Assembly: GCF_003814515.1 (NCBI RefSeq) | Contig: NZ_RKQJ01000003.1 | Coordinates: forward strand, 124,001-188,000 | DNA length: 64,000 nucleotides | Reading direction: 5' to 3' | Origin: Salinicoccus roseus | GTDB lineage: Bacteria; Bacillota; Bacilli; Staphylococcales; Salinicoccaceae | In this document: positions 41,986 through 51,208 of the stretch, piece after piece | Position numbering within the stretch: position 1 is the first letter of the stretch | Layout of the letters: each line of letters starts with the position of its first letter | Notes under the pieces: generated by a model | What the model was told of the DNA's origin: nothing | The model's database searches: none | The model's input: only the letters and a program-made list of their open reading frames with translations | Translations under genes and position numbers: made by a program

Positions 41986-42802
41986 GATCCAGGTAAAAGG
42001 CTTTTTCAAAAAATTGGTCCACTATTCCTTAAAAGATAAAGTGTTTGATATGGCTGCACAGCTCTCTTATTTTCTGCTGCTCGCGATTTTCCCATTTTTG
42101 ATTCTGATATTTACCTTACTGCGATTCTTGCCGATCTCGACCGGTTCAGTACTGGATTTTATCGCCCCCTATGCACCAGAGGGGGCGATGCAGTTGATTG
42201 AAGACAATCTGTATCAGGTGCTCGAGGTTACAAGAGGAGACTTATTATCGATCAGTATGGTAGCAACGATATGGCTGTCGGCAATGGGCGCCAGTGCATT
42301 GGTACGGACATTGAACAGTGCCCACCAGGTGGAAGAGAGCAGGCCTTTCTTCAGGGCTCTTGGTGTTGCCATTCTGCTCACCATCGGTATGATTTTAGGT
42401 GTAATCATTTCTTTAGTACTACTTGTTTTCGGCAGAGAAATCGGGTTGTCCATCACTTCCTTACTAGGCGTCGACTCCACTTTCCTGCAGGACTGGAACA
42501 CATTCCGTTGGACTTTCAGTTTCATTATATTAGTAGGCCTGGTTGCAGCTCTGTATTACTTTGTACCGAATAAAAAACTGCGTTTTCTTCACATCCTTCC
42601 CGGCACATTGTTCGCTGTGATCGGATGGCAGCTGGCTTCGCTCGGATTCTCATACTATGTGAGCATCGCTGATTATTCCCTTATTTACGGAAATCTTGGA
42701 ACCATCGTCATCCTGCTCATCTGGCTGTATTTATCTTCTCTGATCGTTTTAATAGGCGGTGAGATCAACGCCATCGTAAGCGATAATAAGAGAGAAACCT
42801 AG
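41981..42802 (+). CDS. YihY/BrkB-family membrane protein
   Basis: 273 residues with about six membrane helices. It follows the YihY (formerly RBN/BrkB) pattern: DMAAQLSYFLLLAIFPFLILIFTLL, then WLSAMGASALVRTLNSA, YYFVPNKKLRFLHILPGTLFAVIGW and YGNLGTIVILLIWLYLSSLIVLIGGEINA. The old RNase BN label is wrong for this family. Members are multi-pass proteins thought to transport or arrange lipids in the envelope, but no reaction is proven. It lies next to an LtaS-like gene, divergently. GAAGGGATGTTAA precedes the ATG. Confidence 0.85.
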   Translation: MTIQVKGFFKKLVHYSLKDKVFDMAAQLSYFLLLAIFPFLILIFTLLRFLPISTGSVLDFIAPYAPEGAMQLIEDNLYQVLEVTRGDLLSISMVATIWLSAMGASALVRTLNSAHQVEESRPFFRALGVAILLTIGMILGVIISLVLLVFGREIGLSITSLLGVDSTFLQDWNTFRWTFSFIILVGLVAALYYFVPNKKLRFLHILPGTLFAVIGWQLASLGFSYYVSIADYSLIYGNLGTIVILLIWLYLSSLIVLIGGEINAIVSDNKRET

Positions 42803-42893
42803 AAACTGTTATTGCCTGCGTTATCAGCAAGTCGACCGAGTGTCTCGGCCCTTAATTTTGATAATATATTGCTTATATTTTAAGATTTATTTT

Positions 42894-42990
42894 GCATAAC
42901 CAACCTTAAAGCCCAGTTATCTTCATGAAAAAGATAAGCTGGGTTTCTTAACCATATTAAAAGTAATCGCCTAAATCAGTATAAAATAAT
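42894..42990 (+). repeat. Dispersed intergenic repeat, copy 1 (contains hairpin)
   Basis: Starts GCATAACCAACCTTAAAG, contains a stem CCCAGTTATCTT/AAGATAAGCTGGG and ends near CAGTATAAAATAA. It is about 85-90 percent like 43716-43810 and is also found inverted at 48345-48411. It can act as the yihY terminator. Confidence 0.75.
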
Positions 42991-43166
42991 ATGGGAAGCG
43001 ACGATGAGGCTGATTTAATTTCCGACGACCTTCCAATGATCAGTCCTTAAATGAACATTAATTTTCGAATGTAGAAAATGAAGCATATAACTTCTAGTAA
43101 TAATAGATAAATTAAGGTCATTATTACTGATACAATGGAAACAAGTCTATCAGGAGGATGATTGAT

Positions 43167-43661
43167 ATGAAAGAAAGGCCGAAACTGGAGATTCCGAAGA
43201 CCATGACGGAAAAGGTCGCGAACATCATCGGCTACAGTATTTTCATCGGAGCATTAATCTATATGATCATCACATTCCCTTTCCTGCCCGCGGAAGTGCC
43301 CGCCCACTTCGGAGCGGATGGTGAAGTCAACAGATACGGATCGAAGTATGAGATGATCGTTCTCGTCGTCACACCACTGTTCCTCATTCCCGGGCTCGAG
43401 GTGCTGGAGCGATTTCCGGAAATACATAGCTATCCACGACGCATGGACGAATCCAATATTGAAGAATTCTATTTGCACAGCAGAATGCTAGCCAATTTTG
43501 GAAAGAATGGCGCGCTCATCGTATTTGCGATTGTCTTCATCGAAATCATCAACTACGGTCTTATTGGCACATCCACATTTAGAGCTTTTCTACTTCCATT
43601 GATTCTATTGCTTACACTAGGCCCGGTAGGATGGATGATCGAGCGCAGAAAAATAAGATGA
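43167..43661 (+). CDS. DUF1648 membrane protein
   Basis: 164 residues with four membrane helices. The first half (LIYMIITFPFLPAEVPAHFGADGEVNRYGSK) is the DUF1648 signature, shared with the N-terminus of the SdpI immunity family. The SdpI C-terminal part is lacking. I take ATG 43167, since AGGAGG touches the earlier ATG at 43158. It is flanked on both sides by copies of the same 95-bp repeat, so the gene plus one repeat may have been inserted or duplicated as a unit. Function unknown. Confidence 0.75.
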   Translation: MKERPKLEIPKTMTEKVANIIGYSIFIGALIYMIITFPFLPAEVPAHFGADGEVNRYGSKYEMIVLVVTPLFLIPGLEVLERFPEIHSYPRRMDESNIEEFYLHSRMLANFGKNGALIVFAIVFIEIINYGLIGTSTFRAFLLPLILLLTLGPVGWMIERRKIR

Positions 43662-43715
43662 TTCAGGCCAGCCCCATTTATGTGGATAATGTACATAGGA
43701 CTTAAGTGTTCGTCT

Positions 43716-43810
43716 GCATAACCAACCTTAAAACCCAGCTATCTTTCTGAAAAGATGAGCTGGGTTTCTTAACTATAGTAAAATCAATCGTAAACCAGTA
43801 TAAAATAACA
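43716..43810 (+). repeat. Dispersed intergenic repeat, copy 2
   Basis: Same orientation as 42894-42990: GCATAACCAACCTTAAAA, hairpin CCCAGCTATCTT/AAGATGAGCTGGG, then CAGTATAAAATAA. It acts as a terminator after the DUF1648 gene. Confidence 0.75.
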
Positions 43811-43879
43811 CCAGAATAGGGGGCTTCTAACTTAATCGCTCAACAAAAGCAGTTTCACTTTGATAGAGTACTGGCACTT

Positions 43880-45082
43880 TTAATAAACAGGCTCATTGTC
43901 TATCTCTTCATAATCATAAATCATAAACCCTTGGGGTGTATTTACGATCGTATATTCTACTACTGTTGTCCTTCTTCCGTTTGAGGAGATATGTTCATAA
44001 TTACGGGTAACAGTCACTTCATATTCATTTGTCTCATTGTTCTTAATGTCGATGACATCCACATCATATGTCCGATGGTTGCGATAGTTACCGGAAGCCT
44101 TATTGGCTGATATTTTCTCGTAATTCGGTGATTCCTCACGTGTAAAAGTGAGTATGTCTTCCTCATCGTTGTTATAATAGTTCGTTAGATCATCGGTGTA
44201 GTTACTGATAAATGCTTTTATCCGCTCTTCTTCATCCTCACTCACATCTTCTGATTCCTGAGGTTCTTTGACAGTACTTTCTTCCGTATGGTCGGGCACT
44301 TCATCGACAGTCATCAAATCCACTATTTTTTCTCCCGATTCATTATCATGTAACCAAAACGTACCTGTAATTGTAGACTCTTCTTTATCTTCAATTACAT
44401 ATTCCATCAGTTGCAGACCGCTTACTGGGCCCCCTTCTGTTTCATAGACATCCACATCAGGTGCTCCCAGCGCATCCACCACTTCATCGTATGGCAGGCC
44501 GGCATAAAATTTAACATCCTCTACAATGTTTTCATCCGGATTTATATCTTCATCCGCTTGTTCGTCATTTGTTCCATATGGGAAAACTTCCGAATAGTTT
44601 ACACCCAGATTTCCATAGATAACTACAGGACTACCATGGCCAGGATAAATGAAATCATATGGACCATATCGTTCCTCAACTTCACTCTGTGACATTCCTT
44701 TAGTAATGACATCTTGAGAAAATGTCAGATTTTCCGTCTTCACACTTCCTGAATCAAACAAAGCCTGCTGCACTTCGTCAGAATGAATGTCGAATGAAGT
44801 GGCAGCTGGGTTACTCGAATCATCACTGGATTCTTCTGACGACGCTGTTCCCTCTCCTTCCTTCTCACTATTTGCATCTTCTTCAGTCGCTGCTTCCGAT
44901 GAGCCATTTGTTTCAGGTTGCTCATTGCTTGCTTTTTCTTCCGATGTCCTATCATTGCCACTTTCGTCGGAAGACTCTACTGTCTCTTCTTCTGTGTTAT
45001 CATCTGGTTCCACATCATTTTCATTAGATTGGCAGCTTGATAAAATCAATAGTGATATGGTTGAAAATATAATTAACCGCAT
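43880..45082 (-). CDS. Lipoprotein with TcaA-like C-terminal domain
   Basis: 400 residues. The lipobox LSSC (Cys17) anchors it outside the membrane. Residues 20-95 are a low-complexity Glu/Ser/Asn linker. The middle (about 115-245) has two SmpA-like turns (ITKGMSQSEVEERYGPYD and YAGLPYDEVVDALGAPD). The last 115 residues (IKAFISNYTDDLTNYYNNDEEDILTF ... RTTVVEYTIVNTPQGFMIYDYEE) look like the NTF2-like domain of TcaA/YvbJ proteins. TcaA affects teichoic acid and glycopeptide sensitivity in staphylococci. It lacks the TcaA zinc ribbon and membrane helix, so this is a relative, not an orthologue. Confidence 0.7.
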   Translation of the reverse strand: MRLIIFSTISLLILSSCQSNENDVEPDDNTEEETVESSDESGNDRTSEEKASNEQPETNGSSEAATEEDANSEKEGEGTASSEESSDDSSNPAATSFDIHSDEVQQALFDSGSVKTENLTFSQDVITKGMSQSEVEERYGPYDFIYPGHGSPVVIYGNLGVNYSEVFPYGTNDEQADEDINPDENIVEDVKFYAGLPYDEVVDALGAPDVDVYETEGGPVSGLQLMEYVIEDKEESTITGTFWLHDNESGEKIVDLMTVDEVPDHTEESTVKEPQESEDVSEDEEERIKAFISNYTDDLTNYYNNDEEDILTFTREESPNYEKISANKASGNYRNHRTYDVDVIDIKNNETNEYEVTVTRNYEHISSNGRRTTVVEYTIVNTPQGFMIYDYEEIDNEPVY

Positions 45083-45303
45083 TAAAAATCTCCTTTTACC
45101 AGAATGAGTTATCTCTATAAGACTCTTTATACTGCTCTACCCTTGAAAGTAAATATTAGTCTCTTTGTAAAGATTTTTAAGTTACAAAACAAATGAAACA
45201 GTTTTAAATTAAAGTAGACTCTAAATAGATGCGATCAAGGTGTTGAGATTACTGCTTGTCACTCTTGATGATAGACTTTATATATTTTATCAGTTAAAAA
45301 ATA

Positions 45304-45342
45304 AACCATCCCAGGCACTCGATTGCTCCTGAGATGGTTTTT
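45304..45342. terminator. Terminator between two minus-strand genes
   Basis: ACCATCCCAGGCA ... TGCTCCTGAGATGGT stem with T tract on the plus strand and A/T-rich flanks, downstream of the TspO-like gene. Confidence 0.6.
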
Positions 45343-45370
45343 AATTAAAAGTCAGAACTTATGTCTTCTA

Positions 45371-45835
45371 TCATTTTGCGCGATTCAGATACCAGCTGCC
45401 TAGTGTCAGATAAGCTGCGAATGTTGTCCAGAGTGTATACGGCAACAGGATGATGCCGGCCAGTCTGCTTACTTTGAAGAATTTCACTAATACAGCGTAC
45501 ATCGTAACCCAAATCATAATACTATTCACCAATGCCAATTGACGTTTTCTGAGACGGAAGAACAGGAAGGACCAAGTGTAGTTGATCATGAGATGAACCT
45601 TGAAGAGCCTGCTTGCCTTACGGTCCCCTCTCCTTTTGACGATGGCATGAGCCAGTCCCATCGTCAGATAAAGGAAAGTCCACATGGGGGCAAAGATTTT
45701 ACGTGGCGGGGCAAAGGGAGGCTGCTTAAGCTTCTTGTATTGCCTTGGTGCCGATTTGGTGGATAATTTACCGACCGTCTTACCTAATATGAGCGGAGTG
45801 ACAAGATGAAATACAAACTGGATGATTGGTTTCAT
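45371..45835 (-). CDS. TspO/MBR-family membrane protein
   Basis: 154 residues with five membrane helices. The TspO signature is QYKKLKQPPFAPPRKIFAPMWTFLYLTMGLA, and the later NYTWSFLFFRLRKRQLAL and LPYTLWTTFAAYLTLGSWYLN match the family. TspO proteins bind porphyrins and take part in stress responses. It is less tryptophan-rich than typical members. I start at 45835, since CGAGGAGATTCC precedes that ATG; the longer frame upstream is not supported. Monocistronic. Confidence 0.8.
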   Translation of the reverse strand: MKPIIQFVFHLVTPLILGKTVGKLSTKSAPRQYKKLKQPPFAPPRKIFAPMWTFLYLTMGLAHAIVKRRGDRKASRLFKVHLMINYTWSFLFFRLRKRQLALVNSIMIWVTMYAVLVKFFKVSRLAGIILLPYTLWTTFAAYLTLGSWYLNRAK

Positions 45836-45944
45836 GGAATCTCCTCGTTTCGTAATTTGATACCAAGTATATACCATATTCAGGTTAAGGTAATATTGAT
45901 ACACATCAAAATACAATAATCATCAATGATGCAAATGGGAAATA

Positions 45945-45980
45945 AAAAATCTGGCAGAAATATATTCTGCCAGGTTTTAC
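45945..45980 (-). terminator. Terminator of ftnA
   Basis: CTGGCAGAA-ATATA-TTCTGCCAG with T-rich continuation on the minus strand (ATTTTTTATTT). Confidence 0.85.
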
Positions 45981-45997
45981 ACATTCAATTGATTATT

Positions 45998-46498
45998 TTA
46001 TTCTTCCTCAAACTTATGCTTAGCGAGCTCCCGTTCGTAAATGAACAGCGCATTATTGTCATCCTTAATCCGTTCAAGATAGTCGATATGACGTTCGAAA
46101 GTGGATTCTTCCTCAACCTGTTCATCCAGGAACCATCTGATGAAAGATAATGTAGCATATTCTTTCTCTTCAGTCGCGATATCAGAAATGTTGTAGAAGG
46201 ATTCCGTGACTTTTATCTCCTGATCCAACCCTGCCTTGAAAGTATCCAGGATGGAATCATAGTTAGCCCTTGGAGCTGGGATTTCTTTAAAGACGGCATG
46301 AATTCCACGGTCATTCAAATAATCATAAAGTTTCATACCGTGGAAACGCTCTTCTTTGGCCTGCTGGATATAAAAGTTCGCGAAGCCATCATAGCTTCTG
46401 GACTCACAATATGCGCCCATAGCCATATACTCATGTGCTGCTGCAAATTCATTGTTCATCTGATCATTCAATGCTTCTTTGAGTTTTTCCGATAACAT
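45998..46498 (-). CDS. ftnA: Ferritin (non-heme iron storage)
   Basis: 166 residues. A classic bacterial ferritin four-helix bundle: [32 protein letters not shown], then the ferroxidase residues in [20 protein letters not shown] (Glu, His), and [18 protein letters not shown] in helix C-D. It oxidises and stores iron in a 24-mer shell. The ATG at 46498 follows GGGAGGCACGTATAAT. It is flanked by terminators, so it is an independent unit, probably controlled by iron or peroxide; I found no clear Fur or PerR box by eye. Confidence 0.93.
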   Translation of the reverse strand: MLSEKLKEALNDQMNNEFAAAHEYMAMGAYCESRSYDGFANFYIQQAKEERFHGMKLYDYLNDRGIHAVFKEIPAPRANYDSILDTFKAGLDQEIKVTESFYNISDIATEEKEYATLSFIRWFLDEQVEEESTFERHIDYLERIKDDNNALFIYERELAKHKFEEE

Positions 46499-46603
46499 AT
46501 TATACGTGCCTCCCTTTGGATTGCTCATTTATATTTACCCTCTTATCACTAAATATATCATTTTCATCATCAGCAAAAAGTAATACTATGACGTCTAGAC
46601 ATG

Positions 46604-46658
46604 AAAAATCCTCCCAAGTCCACAGATTTTTCATTTCATCTGTAAGCTTGGGAGGCAG
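46604..46658. terminator. Long hairpin terminator
   Basis: CCTCCCAAG-TCC-ACAGAT pairs with ATCTGT-AAG-CTTGGGAGG. Position fits the end of the minus-strand PQQ dehydrogenase transcript and the upstream border of ftnA. Confidence 0.65.
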
Positions 46659-46732
46659 CACCTCATATGAATGTCTGCTTCTTTAATATAAGCAACCTTC
46701 TTCATGGGTGCTTTAGAAAATCATACGGCGCC

Positions 46733-48133
46733 TTATTCTGAGCCTTCACCTGCTTCAGTGATCCTATAGATCTTACCGCCATCAGTGCTTGCAATAAGCG
46801 CGCCATCCTCGGTTACGAGAATATCACGGAAACGTTCGCCTTCTTCAGTCAATAGGCGTTCTTCTCCAACGATGGTGTCATCTTCAATAACGACACGTAC
46901 GATATAGTTCGGTGCTAAGCCACCGATGAACAGGTTGTTCTCCCATTCAGAAATTGCGTCGTTGTCATAGAATGACATACCGCTTGGTGCACTTGTCGGA
47001 TCCCAATAATATCTTGGTTCAACAAAGCCTTGCGCTTCGTGTTCTGAAACGCCCTCGTTGATCAATTCACCACTGTACTCGATACCATAGGAAACGATCG
47101 GCCAGCCATAGTTGTTGCCTGGTTCAATGATATTCAGTTCATCCCCGGCCTGTGGACCAAATTCAACAATCCATAGGTCCCCTGTTTCGGGGTGGAAGTC
47201 CACACCTTGAATATTACGGTGACCATAGCTGTAGATGCCATCCAGTGCGTCTTCATCTTCGATGAACGGATTAGACTCTACTGGTTCCCCATCTGGTGTA
47301 ATGTGGATTACTTTACCCAAGTAGGCATCCAAGTCCTGTGCACGTTCGCGGATCGGATCATCGGAACGTTCCCCAGTTGTCAGGAACAGGTTGCCATCAT
47401 CATCAAAGATGATGCGTCCACCGTAGTGCAGGGTGCCTTCATATGCTGGCGTTGCCTGGAAGATCACTTCAAAATCTTCTAGTGCGGTTTCATCTTCTGA
47501 CAACATACCTTTACCGACGGCCGTTACAGTACCCCCTTCGATATCCTGAGAAAACGTCATGAATACTGTTCTTGATTCGTCAAAATCAGGTGCAACGGTT
47601 ACATCAAGCAGACCGCCCTGATCTTCACTGTTCACTTCCGGTGTCCCTTCGATTGGGTCGGATACAGAGCCATCTTCAAGGTTTACGATAAGAAGTTCTG
47701 CTGAGTCCCTTTGTGTAACAAGCAGGCGGTTCGTGTCAAACTCCACCATACCCCAAGGTACGCCAAGACCTTCTGTAACAACTTCCACATCAAGTTCTGC
47801 TTCAGTCTCTACTTCAGGTGCTCTTGTCTGTTCTGGGAATGCTGGTTCAAAATCAGTAACCTTTGGTTCAGTTTCTGCTGATTCAGATTCTCCGTCTGCA
47901 CTTTCATCACTTTCTTCTGTTGATTCTTCACTCTCTTCTGTTGTCTCCTCCGATTCTTCTGTTGATTCCTCAGTGGATTCTTCAGTTTCTTCTGTTGCAG
48001 TATCCGATTCTTCTGTTGATTCTTCAGTGGTTTCTTCGTCTGAAGAGCCACCATTGCCACATGCTGCCAAAGCCAATACAAAGACCAGCATCAGAAGGAA
48101 CGTTAATCTTGACCACGAAACTTTCCCCATCAT
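46733..48133 (-). CDS. PQQ-dependent sugar dehydrogenase-like lipoprotein
   Basis: 466 residues. Signal peptide with lipobox LAAC (Cys25), then about 70 residues of Glu/Ser/Thr repeats (TEES units) as a surface stalk. A six-bladed beta-propeller of the glucose/sorbosone dehydrogenase type follows: GLGVPWGMVEFDTNRLLVTQR, LHYGGRIIFDDDGNLFLTTGER, IYSYGHRNIQGVDFHPETGDLWIVEFGPQAGDELNII and NNYGWPIVSYG. These residues match PQQ/Ca-binding aldose sugar dehydrogenases (YliI-like). No PQQ synthesis genes are in the window, so the cofactor may be scavenged. The start at 48133 follows GGGGAGGAAA. Confidence 0.8.
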   Translation of the reverse strand: MMGKVSWSRLTFLLMLVFVLALAACGNGGSSDEETTEESTEESDTATEETEESTEESTEESEETTEESEESTEESDESADGESESAETEPKVTDFEPAFPEQTRAPEVETEAELDVEVVTEGLGVPWGMVEFDTNRLLVTQRDSAELLIVNLEDGSVSDPIEGTPEVNSEDQGGLLDVTVAPDFDESRTVFMTFSQDIEGGTVTAVGKGMLSEDETALEDFEVIFQATPAYEGTLHYGGRIIFDDDGNLFLTTGERSDDPIRERAQDLDAYLGKVIHITPDGEPVESNPFIEDEDALDGIYSYGHRNIQGVDFHPETGDLWIVEFGPQAGDELNIIEPGNNYGWPIVSYGIEYSGELINEGVSEHEAQGFVEPRYYWDPTSAPSGMSFYDNDAISEWENNLFIGGLAPNYIVRVVIEDDTIVGEERLLTEEGERFRDILVTEDGALIASTDGGKIYRITEAGEGSE

Positions 48134-48744
48134 TTTCCTCCCCTTTATATAATATTGAACTGAATATATTAAAACCCAGTCCATAATTCCCAGCATCAAA
48201 AACGATTCAGACTTTCATGTCATAACTGAAGTTATAGATTTCCTTATATACAATTTTATCACAATTATCAGATAACTTTAATGATGAACTTACTTTTTTC
48301 ACTATAAACGGAATTATACTCTCCTGGTTTAGGTACTGGTTCGCACTATTATAATTTAAAAACCCAGTCTATCTCTCATCAAGATAGCCGGGATTTAAAA
48401 TTAGTTATGCAGAATAGAACCTAAAATATATGCACTTGATAGTCAAAATTGACTAATTGGCCTCAAAGGACTTGGTTACAGTACAAAAACTCAATAGGTT
48501 TTTAGAATATTGTACTTAGATAATTGTACGTGTTTTTATATTGTCGATCTGTAGTGAAATCAACTCTATCTTTTCTTCCTCCAATGTTCCAATAAACGGT
48601 CGTTTTTTAAACTTAATTTTACATGTAGTTTTTGTCATATTAAATACTCATTTTATGCACGGATTCTCGAAAATTATAATCTAGTCTAATACATAAAGGA
48701 ATGACAAGTTCTTTATTAAAAGTAGAAAGAAGGGATTGTAAAGT
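48134..48744. other. Intergenic region holding one inverted repeat copy
   Basis: About 600 bp of AT-rich DNA between the divergent PQQ dehydrogenase and multicopper oxidase genes. Apart from the repeat at 48345-48411 I see no ORF with a ribosome site and no recognised metal-responsive operator. It marks the left edge of the metal-resistance region. Confidence 0.5.
48345..48411 (-). repeat. Dispersed intergenic repeat, copy 3 (inverted, diverged)
   Basis: On the minus strand it reads TGCATAACTAATTTTAAATC, then stem CCCGGCTATCTTGATGA and AGATAGACTGGG, then TTTTTAAATTATAATAG. The order matches copies 1 and 2 at 42894 and 43716. Confidence 0.65.
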
Positions 48745-50313
48745 ATGAGAAAAAAGAACCTATTGATAAGCTTGTTTTCTCTAATGATGGTCATTGTTTT
48801 ATCAGCTTGTACAAGCAATGACGGAGAAGCATCTGTAGAAGATACTAGCAATGAAAAGAATTCAAATGAAGAGATGAACATGAATGAGGACAATGAAGGT
48901 TCTATGGAAGAAAATATGAATGGCTCCTCCAGTGAAGGAGAAATGAATAATGGTTCCATGGGTAATGGTCATATGGATCATGATGATGTGGTAGGTCTAA
49001 TTGATTCGACAGGAGAGAACGAACTGAGTATCCCCTCTGTACTCAAAAGCGACAGCAACAAAGGAACTGAGTATACAATACGCGCGCAAAAAGGAGAAAC
49101 AGAAATATTTGATGGCGTTCAAACAAAAACATATGGCTATAATGGCTCGTTTCTAGGTCCCATGCTTCAATTTGAAAAAGGAGATACTGTGAAAATAAAC
49201 TTAATCAATGAACTCGATGAAAATACCACTTTTCACTGGCATGGATTGGAAGTGCCAGGGAATGACGATGGTGGTCCACATAATGTGTTGGAGCCAGGCG
49301 AAGAGAGTACTATTGAATTTGAAGTGACACAGGAAGCTGCCACATTGTGGTTCCATCCCCACCCGGAAGGAAAAACCTCTGAGCAAGTGTACAACGGACT
49401 TGCTGGGTTAGTTTATATCGAGGACCAAAATTCAAAAAAACTCGAATTACCAAGTGAATATGGAAAAAATGACATCCCTCTTGTTTTCCAGGACAAAGTA
49501 TTTAATGATGAGAAACAATTGGACTACAAAGCCATAGCAAATGAAGATGGCACAGTCGGGGATACATCATTAATTAACGGCACATTGAATCCAAAATTAA
49601 CTGTAGATAAAGAAAAAGTAAGGCTTCGACTTTTAAATGGATCAAATGCAAGAAATTACACCTTTAAACTAAATACAGGGGATTCTTTTGTACAAGTCGC
49701 AACGGACGGCGGGTTTTTAAATGAACCGGTCTCAATGGAAGAAATCACACTCACGCCTTCAGAGCGGGCCGAAATAATCATTGATTTTTCTAAAGTCGAT
49801 GGTAATGAAAATATAGCGTTAATGAATGAAGATGGTGCCACGCTCTTACCTTTTGAAATCACAGATCAAACAGGTAAGAACATGGATATACCTGATGAAA
49901 TGAATGACTTTTCAGTTACGGAAGAAGAAAAAAACCTGCCAGTGACAAAAGAAATTGAACTTTTCGGCATGATGGATCAGGTAACGATAAACGGAAAAAA
50001 ATTTGATCCTGAAAGAATTGATTTTACGCAGGAACAAGGTGTTACAGAAGTATGGGAAATCTATAATAAACCTGACATGATGGGCGGCATGATTCATCCG
50101 TTCCACATCCATGGTGCTCAGTTTAAGATCCTTTCCAGGAATGGAGAAGCACCACCTGAGAACGAAAGAGGTTGGAAAGATAGTTTTTCCGTTGCCCCGG
50201 ATGAGACTGTAAAAATTGCCATTCAGTTTAAAAATAAAGGCATATATATGTTCCACTGTCACATACTTGAACATGAGGACAATGGGATGATGGGACAGGT
50301 TAAAGTAGAGTAA
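48745..50313 (+). CDS. mco: Multicopper oxidase lipoprotein (copper resistance)
   Basis: 522 residues. Lipobox LSAC (Cys22), then a Met/Asn/Glu/His-rich linker that may bind copper. Three cupredoxin domains carry all four copper motifs: HWHG, WFHPHPEG, HPFHIHG and HCHILEHEDNGMM. This matches the Mco enzyme of staphylococcal copper-resistance clusters, which oxidises Cu(I) to less toxic Cu(II) outside the membrane. AGAAAGAAGGGATTGTAAAGT precedes the ATG at moderate distance. It lies in a cluster with a Cys-rich copper-binding protein, YdhK-like proteins and CopB. Confidence 0.9.
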   Translation: MRKKNLLISLFSLMMVIVLSACTSNDGEASVEDTSNEKNSNEEMNMNEDNEGSMEENMNGSSSEGEMNNGSMGNGHMDHDDVVGLIDSTGENELSIPSVLKSDSNKGTEYTIRAQKGETEIFDGVQTKTYGYNGSFLGPMLQFEKGDTVKINLINELDENTTFHWHGLEVPGNDDGGPHNVLEPGEESTIEFEVTQEAATLWFHPHPEGKTSEQVYNGLAGLVYIEDQNSKKLELPSEYGKNDIPLVFQDKVFNDEKQLDYKAIANEDGTVGDTSLINGTLNPKLTVDKEKVRLRLLNGSNARNYTFKLNTGDSFVQVATDGGFLNEPVSMEEITLTPSERAEIIIDFSKVDGNENIALMNEDGATLLPFEITDQTGKNMDIPDEMNDFSVTEEEKNLPVTKEIELFGMMDQVTINGKKFDPERIDFTQEQGVTEVWEIYNKPDMMGGMIHPFHIHGAQFKILSRNGEAPPENERGWKDSFSVAPDETVKIAIQFKNKGIYMFHCHILEHEDNGMMGQVKVE

Positions 50314-50518
50314 GCTCCAAAGCTTCAATCTAATAACAAAAAAGGAACTATTTCTTGATTTTTTCTAGACGAATTACAATATTGAGTAAGTTGGAAAAGG
50401 ACAATCATCATTAAAATTATGTGCAGTTTCTATGGAGTTTTACCATATCGGTTTATATGCGAAATGGATGGGAATTCAATTAATGTAAGTGCATTCAATT
50501 CTATAGGAGGGATTTATA

Positions 50519-50845
50519 ATGGCTCATGAACAACATCAACAACTGATTCAGACGTTACATGAATGTATGGAAGCCTGTAACCACTGTTACGATGCCTGTC
50601 TGAGGGAAGAAGACGTAAAAATGATGGCGGAGTGTATCCGATTGGATCGTGAATGTGCAGATATCTGTGCATTCCTGGCACAGTCACTGACAAGAAACTC
50701 ACCATTTTCTTCTGATTTGGCGGCAGTATGTGCCAAGGTCTGCGAAGCATGCGGAAATGAATGCCAGAAACATGACCATGACCACTGCCAGAAATGTGCA
50801 GAAGCGTGCTTCAAATGTGCAGAGGCTTGTAAAGAAACCGCCTAA
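50519..50845 (+). CDS. Four-helix bundle copper-binding protein (Csp-like, DUF326)
   Basis: 108 residues with 15 or so cysteines in CxxxC spacing (ECMEACNHCYDACLREED, ECIRLDRECADICAF, AVCAKVCEACGNECQKHDHDHCQKCAEACFKCAEACKE). Csp proteins are tetrameric four-helix bundles that fill their core with many Cu(I) ions. With no signal peptide, this is the cytoplasmic Csp3-like form. TAGGAGGGATTTATA precedes the ATG. It is about 200 bp after mco and ends in a strong terminator. Confidence 0.9.
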   Translation: MAHEQHQQLIQTLHECMEACNHCYDACLREEDVKMMAECIRLDRECADICAFLAQSLTRNSPFSSDLAAVCAKVCEACGNECQKHDHDHCQKCAEACFKCAEACKETA

Positions 50846-50861
50846 AGTACAATACCTAGAA

Positions 50862-50905
50862 AGAAGTGGTATGTCGGGACTTATTCCGGACATACCACTT
50901 CTTTT
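50862..50905 (+). terminator. Rho-independent terminator
   Basis: AGAAGTGGTATGTC pairs with GACATACCACTTCT, followed by TTTTA, after the Csp gene. Confidence 0.9.
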
Positions 50906-51208
50906 ATTTCCGGTTAAAATTGTACCCAGTATTTTAACGAAAATATACATTAAGGTGTATTTGCATTATTACTTAAGAGTTCCTTTGATTTTGGCAATAC
51001 TTATAAGAAACACCTTAGTTTAGACATGGTTATAGAAAAAAGTTAAGTTCATTCAGGACCCTCGTTGCAAGGAAGAGTAAACCGAATTCCCTTCAAAACA
51101 GTCATTAATATATCTGTTAATTCATATAATAAAAAGAGCTTATCCATGCAGATTATCCATTTGAGATAGATAATCCAGTAAAGATAAGCTCTTTAATATC
51201 ATCTGTTT
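50906..51208. terminator. Non-coding stretch ending in a terminator for the minus-strand DUF1541 gene
   Basis: At 51133-51192 AAAGAGCTTATC pairs with GATAAGCTCTTT, with a second inner stem (GATTATC/GATAATC). The rest of the stretch shows no gene. Confidence 0.65.

Noticed and set aside
41756-42022. 88-codon open frame on the minus strand upstream of yihY
   Set aside because: No ribosome site; overlaps the yihY start and leader.
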